From Novosphingobium nitrogenifigens DSM 19370 (GTDB lineage: Bacteria; Pseudomonadota; Alphaproteobacteria; Sphingomonadales; Sphingomonadaceae), in NCBI RefSeq assembly GCF_000192575.1, contig NZ_GL876934.1, positions 357,941 through 421,940 on the forward strand: 64,000 nucleotides of DNA, given 5' to 3'. The translations under genes were made by a program, and so were the position numbers. The notes under the pieces are model-generated. The model searched no databases, had not been told where the DNA came from, and saw only the letters and a list, made by a program, of their open reading frames with translations. Below, piece after piece: positions 38,077-45,331 of this stretch. Every line of letters begins with the position of its first letter. The stretch's first letter is position 1.

Positions 38077-39312
38077 ATGCTCTTTGCCCCAAAGAAAAAA
38101 GACTTTGGGGAGATACCGTTGGGCCCGACCGAAATATTCCTGATCGCACTGACGATCATTCTGGCCGTACCCTATGCATTCTGGCGCCTGCTGCGGACCG
38201 ACGGCTTTGCGCCGCTGGTGGTGGTGCAGATCCTGACCGGCATTCTGCTCGGTCCCGGCATTCTGGGCGCTGTCTTTCCCGCGACATACGCCTTCCTCTT
38301 CGCCCCGCCGGTTATCGGCGCGCTCAACGGCATTGCCTGGTGGGCGGTCATGCTCTTCGTATTCGCGGCCGGACTGGAACTCGATCTTCACGATGCCTGG
38401 ACCAATCGCCGCGAGACGCTGACGACCGCCGCCTCCGCGCTGCTCGTTCCACTCGCGTTCGGTGCGCTTGCCGCCGCACTCATCCTGCGCACGCCGGGCT
38501 GGATCGGACCCAAGGGCACCTATGGGCAGGCCGTGCTCGGGATCGGCATGGCCTGTGCTGTCACGGCCCTGCCGATCCTGGTCCTGCTCATGGAAAAGCT
38601 CGGCATTTTCCGCAGCCCGCTTGGGCATCGGCTCTTGCGCTATGCCAGCTTCGACGACGTGGCGATCTGGGGCGTGCTGGCACTCATTCTCGTCGATTGG
38701 GAACGCATGGGACGACAAGCGCTGTTCCTCGGCACGTTCGCCCTTGCCGCCTGGGGCATGCGCAAATTGATCGCCCGCGTCGGAGAAAACGATCGCTGGG
38801 CGATCGGCCTGATCTGGCTTGCGGCCAGCGGGTTTGCCGCCGACTGGTCGGGCCTTCATTTCATGGTCGGCGCGTTTCTCGCCGGGGCCGTGCTCGATGG
38901 CCACCATTTCGACATGGCCCGCCGCGACGCCTTGCGCGAATTCCTGTTGCTGGCAGTGATGCCGGTGTTCTTCCTCTCGACCGGGCTCAAGACGAAATGG
39001 GGAGATGGCCTTGATGGAGAAGGCACGCTTGCGATTTTCGGCTCGGCGGGGCTGTTCCTCGTCGCCTCGATCGCAGGCAAGCTTGTGGGCGTTCACCTCG
39101 CCGGACGCCTGCTCGGCTGGGCCAAAGGCGAAGCGAGCGTGATCGGCTGGATGCTCCAGACCAAGGCGCTGATCATGATCATTTTCGTCAACGTCCTGTT
39201 CGACAAGCAGATCATCACCGCCGAAACCTTTACCGCCATGCTGTTGATGGCGGTTGCCAGCACCATGCTGACCGTGCCGATGGTTCGGCGCCGTCTTGCC
39301 GGAATAGCGTGA
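38077..39312 (+). CDS. Cation:proton antiporter, CPA2 family
   Basis: A 411-residue inner-membrane protein with about 11-12 hydrophobic segments. Family features are LTGILLGPGILG after the first helix, FAAGLELDLHDAW in helix 4-5, and GMACAVTALPILVLL in the transport core; the K/R-carrying segment is SGLHFMVGAFLAGAVLDGH. It lacks a C-terminal NAD-binding (TrkA-N) domain. The start is uncertain: ATG 38077 lies directly behind a hairpin with no ribosome site, whereas TTG 38119 follows GGGGAG at 6 bases and gives MGPTEIFLIALTI, close to the first helix. Confidence 0.88.
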   Translation: MLFAPKKKDFGEIPLGPTEIFLIALTIILAVPYAFWRLLRTDGFAPLVVVQILTGILLGPGILGAVFPATYAFLFAPPVIGALNGIAWWAVMLFVFAAGLELDLHDAWTNRRETLTTAASALLVPLAFGALAAALILRTPGWIGPKGTYGQAVLGIGMACAVTALPILVLLMEKLGIFRSPLGHRLLRYASFDDVAIWGVLALILVDWERMGRQALFLGTFALAAWGMRKLIARVGENDRWAIGLIWLAASGFAADWSGLHFMVGAFLAGAVLDGHHFDMARRDALREFLLLAVMPVFFLSTGLKTKWGDGLDGEGTLAIFGSAGLFLVASIAGKLVGVHLAGRLLGWAKGEASVIGWMLQTKALIMIIFVNVLFDKQIITAETFTAMLLMAVASTMLTVPMVRRRLAGIA

Positions 39313-39358
39313 TACCCTCTGGCGCACCCGCCCGGTTGCGGGCATAGCCGGCCGCGTG

Positions 39359-41152
39359 ATGTCGGTAGCGGTCAACGACCTTTCCGCCGCGCGCGAAACG
39401 CTTTCGCGCGTCTTTGGCTTTCCCGCCTTTCGCGGCGTGCAGGAAACCGTGGTCGGGCGCGTGCTCGCCGGGCAATCGACGCTCGCCGTCATGCCCACCG
39501 GCGCGGGCAAGTCGCTGACCTATCAGCTTCCCGCCGTCATGCTCGAAGGAACCTGCGTCGTCGTCTCGCCGCTGATCGCGCTGATGCACGACCAGTTGCG
39601 ATCCGCCACCGCCAACGGCATCCGCGCGGCAACGCTGACCAGCGCCGACACCGATCGCGGACAGACGATCGAACGTTTCCGCGCGGGCGCGCTCGACTTG
39701 CTCTACATCGCGCCCGAACGCGCGAGCCAACCGCATTTCCGCGAATTGCTCGAAAGCGCGCCGCTCGCGCTCTTTGCCATCGACGAAGCGCATTGCGTCT
39801 CCGAATGGGGGCATGATTTCCGCCCCGACTATCGCCTGCTGCGCCCGCTGCTCGACAGTTTCCCCTCGGTTCCCCGTCTTGCCCTGACCGCGACGGCCGA
39901 TGCCCATACCCGCGCCGACATTCTCGATCAGCTCGGCATTCCTTCCGATGGCCTTGTCATCGCCGGGTTCGACCGGCCCAATATCCGCTATTCGATCACG
40001 CCGCGCGACAATCCACTGCGCCAGATCACGCGGCTGATCGAAGGGCAGCCGGGACCGGGCATCGTCTATGCCCCGACCCGCGCGGGCGTCGAAAAGCTAG
40101 CCGACCAGCTGGGCGCGACCGGGCGCACGGTTCTTCCCTATCACGCCGGACTCGCGCCCGAAGTCCGCGCCGCCAATCAGGCCGCGTTCGTCGCCTCCGA
40201 AGACATGATCATGGTCGCGACGGTCGCATTCGGCATGGGCATCGACAAACCCGACGTGCGCTTCGTCGCCCATGCCGCGCTCCCCAAATCGATCGAAAGT
40301 TATTACCAGGAAACCGGACGCGCGGGTCGCGACGGCGATCCGGCGGTCGCGATGATGCTGTGGGGTGCCGAAGATTTCGCCCGTGCCCGCGCGCGTCTGG
40401 GTGAAATGGACGAAACGCGCCTTTCCGGCGAACGCGCGCGGCTCGACATGCTCGCCAGCCTTGTCGAAACCCCGCGATGTCGCCGCGCGATCCTGCTCCG
40501 CCATTTCGGGGAAAACCCGCCCGAAACCTGCGGCAATTGCGACAATTGCCTCAAACCTCCGGCGGTCACCAATGTGACCGAACTCGCCCGCAAGCTGCTG
40601 TCGGCAGTCTATCGCACCGGACAGGCGTTCGGCTTCGGCCACGTCGAAAAAGTGCTGAAAGGCGCTTCGGACGAACGCGTCATGCAGCGCGGCCACGACC
40701 AGTTGTCGGTCTTCGGCATTGTCGACGATGAGGAAGCCAACCTCCTGCGCCCCGTCAGCCGAGCCTTGCAGGCGCGCGGCGCACTGGTCCAGAATGAACA
40801 CGGCGGCCTGATGCTGGGCGGCGAGGCTCGCGCCATTCTGAAAGGCGAGGCCGAAGTTGACCTGATCGTCCCCAAGACCACCGAAAAGGCCCCGCGTCGC
40901 CGTCGCGGCGGATCGGCGGACGTCGGCGGCAACGACCCGCTGTTCGACGCGCTGCGCGCCTTGCGCCGCGATCTTGCGCGCGAGGCAGGCGTTCCGCCCT
41001 ATGTCATCTTCCACGACGCCACTTTGCGCGAAATGTCGGCCATGCGCCCGATGACGCTCGACGGTCTTGCCGAAATCAGCGGCGTGGGCGCACGCAAGCG
41101 CGACGCCTATGGCGAACGCTTTCTCGACGTGATCCGCAATTTCGAAGGGTGA
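39359..41152 (+). CDS. recQ: ATP-dependent DNA helicase RecQ
   Basis: A 597-residue 3'-5' helicase. Walker A is MPTGAGKSL (about 45-53), the DEAH box is AIDEAHCVSEWGHDFRPDY near 140, and ETGRAGRDG marks motif VI. The RQC zinc site is formed by Cys residues in CRRAILLRHFG and ETCGNCDNC. A C-terminal HRDC domain (about 520-595) is complete. ATG 39359 chosen over the adjacent GTG. Converges with arfB 31 bases away. Confidence 0.96.
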   Translation: MSVAVNDLSAARETLSRVFGFPAFRGVQETVVGRVLAGQSTLAVMPTGAGKSLTYQLPAVMLEGTCVVVSPLIALMHDQLRSATANGIRAATLTSADTDRGQTIERFRAGALDLLYIAPERASQPHFRELLESAPLALFAIDEAHCVSEWGHDFRPDYRLLRPLLDSFPSVPRLALTATADAHTRADILDQLGIPSDGLVIAGFDRPNIRYSITPRDNPLRQITRLIEGQPGPGIVYAPTRAGVEKLADQLGATGRTVLPYHAGLAPEVRAANQAAFVASEDMIMVATVAFGMGIDKPDVRFVAHAALPKSIESYYQETGRAGRDGDPAVAMMLWGAEDFARARARLGEMDETRLSGERARLDMLASLVETPRCRRAILLRHFGENPPETCGNCDNCLKPPAVTNVTELARKLLSAVYRTGQAFGFGHVEKVLKGASDERVMQRGHDQLSVFGIVDDEEANLLRPVSRALQARGALVQNEHGGLMLGGEARAILKGEAEVDLIVPKTTEKAPRRRRGGSADVGGNDPLFDALRALRRDLAREAGVPPYVIFHDATLREMSAMRPMTLDGLAEISGVGARKRDAYGERFLDVIRNFEG

Positions 41153-41183
41153 TCCCCGGCCCTGTAAGTGCCGGTGAAGCCGG

Positions 41184-41600
41184 TCAGTCGAAGCTGACTT
41201 TACCGCGTCCGGCCTTGATCGCGGAACGGTTCTTCTTGGTCGCCAGCCGCGCAGTCTTGCCGACGCGGTTGAGGCGGCTCTTGGCGCGCTTGGCCGGAAT
41301 CTTCATCGCCTCGCGCAAGATCTCGGCCAGCCGCTCGCGCGCGTCGTCGCGATTGGCTTCCTGTGTCCGGAAACGGCGGGCGGTGAGGACAATCTCGCCC
41401 CCCGCCGTCATCCGCGACCCGGCCAGTTCCTTCAAGCGGTGAAAGACTTCCGGGGCGAGCCGCAAGGCAAAGACATCGACGCGCAATTGCACGGCGGTCG
41501 CGACCTTGTTGACATTCTGCCCGCCCGGCCCCGCCGCCGCGATGAAACTTTCGCTGGCAAGCGCCAGCGCGCGTTCGACGAGGGCGTCGGCGGCACTCAC
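41184..41600 (-). CDS. arfB: Alternative ribosome-rescue factor ArfB (YaeJ)
   Basis: A 138-residue peptidyl-tRNA hydrolase of the release-factor-like family. It has the catalytic GGQ (residues 26-28, AGPGGQNVNK) and the basic tail (IPAKRAKSRLNRVGKTARLATKKNRS) that enters the empty mRNA channel of stalled ribosomes. It releases nascent chains on non-stop messages. Its ATG overlaps the stop of the pseudouridine synthase gene (ATGA). It ends the pabBC operon. Confidence 0.94.
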   Translation of the reverse strand: MSAADALVERALALASESFIAAAGPGGQNVNKVATAVQLRVDVFALRLAPEVFHRLKELAGSRMTAGGEIVLTARRFRTQEANRDDARERLAEILREAMKIPAKRAKSRLNRVGKTARLATKKNRSAIKAGRGKVSFD

Positions 41601-42256
41601 GGTTCGATCGTAAAGCCCAAAGCCACGAAATCGGCGGGAAGTGGTGCTTCGGCCTCGATCGTGTCCTTGCCCTCGCGCGGGATCACCAGCTGCGCGGCAT
41701 GGAGCATGGTGCGCGTCCCCGCCACCGCCTTGCCATAGACCGGGTCACCGAGCAGGGCGTGCCCCAGCCCCGAGGCGGCATGGACGCGGATCTGGTGCGT
41801 ACGGCCGGTTTCCGGGCGGAATTCGACGAGCGTCAACCCGTCCTTGCGCGCAAGGACGCGCCAGTGGGTCACGGCGGCCTTGCCCTGCCGCGCGGGGATC
41901 ATCCGCCAGCCGTTCTTTTCGCTGCTGATCTTGGACAACGACAGGCTGATCGTGCCCTTGTCGCCCTCAACCGGTCCCGCGACCACGCCGAGATAGATCT
42001 TGATCACCTTGCGCGCTTCGAAAGCAGCGGCAAACCGCTTGAGCGCCTTGGGATTGCGCGCCAGCAAAAGGCATCCGGACGTGTCGCGGTCGAGCCGATG
42101 GACCGGCGCCGGGCGACGCTGGAAACCCAGCCGCAATTCGTCGAGGCGGTCGTCGAGCGAAATCCCGCCCGCGCGCGGACGATCAAGCGGCAGACCGGCG
42201 GGCTTGTCGATGACCAGCGCTTCGCCGTCTTCGAACAGGATCGAAAGCTCGTTCAT
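41597..42256 (-). CDS. RluA family pseudouridine synthase
   Basis: A 219-residue rRNA/tRNA pseudouridine synthase with the catalytic Asp56 in VHRLDRDTSG, the KxYLG strand (KIYLGVVAG) and the RTHQIRVHAASGLGHALLGDPVYG motif. No S4 domain. The exact RNA target is not evident. It overlaps both neighbours by 4 bases (ATGA at each end), showing tight coupling with the aminotransferase upstream and arfB downstream. Confidence 0.93.
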   Translation of the reverse strand: MNELSILFEDGEALVIDKPAGLPLDRPRAGGISLDDRLDELRLGFQRRPAPVHRLDRDTSGCLLLARNPKALKRFAAAFEARKVIKIYLGVVAGPVEGDKGTISLSLSKISSEKNGWRMIPARQGKAAVTHWRVLARKDGLTLVEFRPETGRTHQIRVHAASGLGHALLGDPVYGKAVAGTRTMLHAAQLVIPREGKDTIEAEAPLPADFVALGFTIEP

Positions 42257-43431
42257 GCCAGCGCCGCCGCGATGCGTTCGATCGCCCGTTCGAGACGTTC
42301 GTCATCGGCGGCAAAACTGATGCGGAAGCCGTCCTTTCCGCCAAAAGCCGAAGCCGAGACCACGGCTACCCCGTGTTCGAGCAAGTGCATCACAAGTCCT
42401 TCATCGTCGCCGAAGCGCGCCATCAGCGGCGCGGCATCGATCATGCAGTAAAAGGCGCCATCGGGCACCGGAGTCGAAAGACCGGGGATGGCATTGATCG
42501 CCGCCACCACCCGATCGCGCCGCACGCGAAAACGCTCACGCCAGTCGGCGAGGAATTCCTGCGGCCCGGCAAAGGCCGCCACGGCTGCCGCCTGGCTGAT
42601 CGAGCAGGGATTGCCCGAAGAATGCGACTGCAACTTGCCCATCGCGGCAATCAGCCATTCCGGACCGGCGGCGACGCCTATGCGAAAACCGGTCATGGCG
42701 TGGCTTTTCGACACGCCCGAAACCGTCAGAACGCGCGGCGCGAGATCGGGACAAACCACGCTGAGCGTTGCATGCGCACCGGGTGTATAGCGCAAGGGCG
42801 CATAGATGTCATCGCTCAGCACCAGAACCTGGGGATGGCGGCGCAGGACTTCACCCAGTGCGGCAAGATGCGCCTCGGTATACGTCGCGCCGGTCGGATT
42901 GCCGGGACTGTTGAGCAGCAACCAGCGGGTGCGCGGGGTGATCGCGGCCTCGAGCTGGTCGGCGGTGATGCGAAAGCCCCCGGCAGCGTCGGTCTGCATC
43001 GGCACCACGTTGGCCCCGGCAAAGCGCACGATCTCGGGATAGCTCACCCACCACGGCGCGGGGATCAGGACATCGTCGCCCGGATCGAGCGTCGCGACAA
43101 GCGCGTGGAAAATCGCCTGCTTGCCCCCAGCCGAGACGATCACTTGTCCGGGCGGCACCGTGATGCCGAGATCACGATGAAAATGAAGCGCCGCCGCTTC
43201 GCGCAGGGCCTGCGTCCCGGCAACGGCGGTATAGCGGGTATCGTTGGCATCGAGCGCGGCCTTGGCCGCCGCCTTGACGTGGTCGGGCGTCGGGAAATCG
43301 GGTTCGCCGACCGACAGTGAAATGATGTCGCGCCCGGCCGCGCGCAGGGCGATGGCCCGGTCGGTCATGGCATTGGTGCGCGAGGGGGCGATGCGGGCCA
43401 GAGCCGCGCTGAGGTGATCGATGGGGGGCAT
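42253..43431 (-). CDS. Aminotransferase class I (aspartate/aromatic type)
   Basis: A 392-residue PLP-dependent transaminase. The PLP lysine is Lys242 in VSGVSKSHAMTGFRIG; other fold-type I landmarks are SVGEPDFPTP, NSPGNPTGA and Asp208-Tyr210 in SDDIY. Similar to aspartate aminotransferases of alphaproteobacteria. ATG 43431 lies 2 bases after the pabBC stop, with GGAG at 8 bases; an upstream in-frame TTG is less likely. Substrate range cannot be fixed by eye. Confidence 0.93.
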   Translation of the reverse strand: MPPIDHLSAALARIAPSRTNAMTDRAIALRAAGRDIISLSVGEPDFPTPDHVKAAAKAALDANDTRYTAVAGTQALREAAALHFHRDLGITVPPGQVIVSAGGKQAIFHALVATLDPGDDVLIPAPWWVSYPEIVRFAGANVVPMQTDAAGGFRITADQLEAAITPRTRWLLLNSPGNPTGATYTEAHLAALGEVLRRHPQVLVLSDDIYAPLRYTPGAHATLSVVCPDLAPRVLTVSGVSKSHAMTGFRIGVAAGPEWLIAAMGKLQSHSSGNPCSISQAAAVAAFAGPQEFLADWRERFRVRRDRVVAAINAIPGLSTPVPDGAFYCMIDAAPLMARFGDDEGLVMHLLEHGVAVVSASAFGGKDGFRISFAADDERLERAIERIAAALA

Positions 43432-43433
43432 TT

Positions 43434-45227
43434 TCAAAGCTCCAGCAGACGCGCCGGGACAAGTCCGCGCAACGCATTGCCGACCAGAAATCCATCGGCA
43501 AGGTCGGCAAGGCGCACTTCGCCTTCGACCACCTTGTCGGCGTCGATCAGGCTGCGCCGCAGGACACCGGGAAGAAGGCCGAGATCGGCGCGCGGGGTGA
43601 CAAGGCGTCCGTCGCTGCGACGGACGAAAACATTGGTAAAGCTGCCTTCGGTGACGAGGCCATCGTCGCGCAGGAACAGCGCCTCGCCCGCGCCCGCAGC
43701 CCGGGCGGCGGCAAGCGCTGCTTCATAGAACCCGCGATCGCTGCTCTTGTGGCGCAAGCGCCAGTCATCGGCGGAGACCGGCAGGGGCAGGACCGCGCAG
43801 ACCAGAGCCCCCTCGATCGGCGCAGGCAGCGGCGCGGTTTCGAGCGCCATGGCCCCGCCGCGCGACACGACCAGCCGCACCCGCGCCGGAGCGTCGAGAT
43901 CGAAACACAGCGCATGAATGGCATTGCGCGCGGCATGGCGATCGAACGCGAAAGCGAGCGCGGAGGCGCTGTCGCGCAGACGTTCGAGATGGAATTCGAG
44001 CAGCGCGATCCCCTTGGCCGGATCGAACGCCATGGTCTCGATAAGATCGGCCTGACCGGCGGACAGTTGCAAGAAATTCCCCTTGATCATGCATTCACGC
44101 CATTCGCCCAAGGCGACGGAATCGGCAACGACCGCCGATCCGACCCCCATCGTGGCGCGCCCGCCATCCGCCCCCGGATGATCGGGTGCCAGACGCAAGC
44201 TGCGAATTGCCACATTGAACACCGCATCGCCAGCAGGATCGACATGGCCGATGGCACCGCAATAGAGCCCCCGCGCATCGCGTTCATGGGTATCGATCAA
44301 TTCCATCGCGCGAATCTTGGGCGCCCCCGTCACCGACCCGCAAGGGAAGATCGCGCGGACAAGATCGGCGGCTCCTTCGCCGGGCAGGAGCCGGGCGTGG
44401 ACGGTGGTCACCATCTGGTGCACCGTCGGATAGCTTTCGATGGCAAAGGGCGCCTCGACCTTGACGCTGCCCGGCACCGCCCGACGCGCGAGATCGTTGC
44501 GCATCAGGTCGACGATCATCAGGTTTTCGGCCCGATCCTTAACATTGGCGGCCAGGGTTTCGCGGTTGACCCGATCCTCTTCCTCGGTGCGTCCGCGCGG
44601 GGCGGTCCCTTTCATCGGACGGACGGTCGCATCGCCCGCATCGAGGCGGAAGAAGAGTTCGGGCGAATGCGACAGGTGCCAGTGCGATCCGTCCCAGATC
44701 ACCGCACCATAACCCGCGCGGGCGTCGCGGCGCAGTTGCGCATGGATCGCCAGAGGATCGCCGCGCCATGTCCCGCCGAGCGGAAAAGTCAGATTGACCT
44801 GATAGGTATCGCCTGCCCGGATCGCTTCCTCGACTCCGGCAAAGGCGCGGGCATACCCGCCGGTCGAAAGATCGGGCGTCATCGGCCCGAGCCGCCCTTC
44901 CCCCTCCGCCTGCATTGCAAGCCAGGTTTCGACGTCGGCGTCGTTCATCAAGGTGAGGTCGGCAAAGCGCGTGAACCACACCAGGGGGCCCGACGCCCCG
45001 GTCCGCGCCGGAGCCAGTCCTTCGAGCCGGGGTTCGAGCGCGAGCCCGGCTTCATAGGCAACATAGCCGGCCCAATGCCCCGGAACCGCGCCGATCCGGG
45101 CAAGAGCGGGCACGACCTCCTCCGGACGCCGGGCAACGACGGTTTCGAGTGGCGTTTCGTAGAGCCGCGACGGCACCGCGCCGTCGCGGCGCGCATCATC
45201 GAGCAGAATGAAAAAAGGCCGGGTCAT
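43434..45227 (-). CDS. pabBC: Aminodeoxychorismate synthase I fused to aminodeoxychorismate lyase
   Basis: A 597-residue fusion for p-aminobenzoate (folate) synthesis. The first about 390 residues are PabB: GDTYQVNLTFPL, SPELFFRLD, the active-site lysine in PMKGTAPRG, and FPCGSVTGAPKIRAMELI. The last about 200 are PabC, a PLP lyase (LEFHLERLRDSA, SSDRGFYEAA with the PLP Lys just before in RHKSSDR, FLRDDGLVTEGSFTNVFV). A separate glutaminase is needed. Its start codon lies in the loop of a terminator hairpin and codons 5-6 (Phe-Phe) are the T-run. A TTG 13 codons upstream is an alternative start. Confidence 0.94.
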   Translation of the reverse strand: MTRPFFILLDDARRDGAVPSRLYETPLETVVARRPEEVVPALARIGAVPGHWAGYVAYEAGLALEPRLEGLAPARTGASGPLVWFTRFADLTLMNDADVETWLAMQAEGEGRLGPMTPDLSTGGYARAFAGVEEAIRAGDTYQVNLTFPLGGTWRGDPLAIHAQLRRDARAGYGAVIWDGSHWHLSHSPELFFRLDAGDATVRPMKGTAPRGRTEEEDRVNRETLAANVKDRAENLMIVDLMRNDLARRAVPGSVKVEAPFAIESYPTVHQMVTTVHARLLPGEGAADLVRAIFPCGSVTGAPKIRAMELIDTHERDARGLYCGAIGHVDPAGDAVFNVAIRSLRLAPDHPGADGGRATMGVGSAVVADSVALGEWRECMIKGNFLQLSAGQADLIETMAFDPAKGIALLEFHLERLRDSASALAFAFDRHAARNAIHALCFDLDAPARVRLVVSRGGAMALETAPLPAPIEGALVCAVLPLPVSADDWRLRHKSSDRGFYEAALAAARAAGAGEALFLRDDGLVTEGSFTNVFVRRSDGRLVTPRADLGLLPGVLRRSLIDADKVVEGEVRLADLADGFLVGNALRGLVPARLLEL

Positions 45228-45242
45228 GAGACCCGGCCCTTT
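45211..45242 (-). terminator. Terminator hairpin spanning the pabBC start codon
   Basis: On the minus strand: GGCCGGGT, loop CTCATG, ACCCGGCC, then TTTTTT. Perfect 8-bp stem plus T-run, about 85 bases after the pepN stop. The pabBC ATG is in the loop. It should end pepN transcripts and may also limit pabBC expression. Confidence 0.75.
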
Positions 45243-45277
45243 AGCGTGTGGGCGGCGCCGATGCAAAACCGACGCCA

Positions 45278-45331
45278 GCCCTTTGAGGGTTTCCGTCCTC
45301 TTGAGGATTTACGCCCTCGTGAGGATTACTG
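45278..45331. repeat. Three imperfect tandem repeats, 18-bp period
   Basis: Units GCCCTTTGAGGGTTTCCG, TCCTCTTGAGGATTTACG and CCCTCGTGAGGATTACTG. The third contains the pepN stop codon, so the array straddles the 3' end of pepN. Confidence 0.75.
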
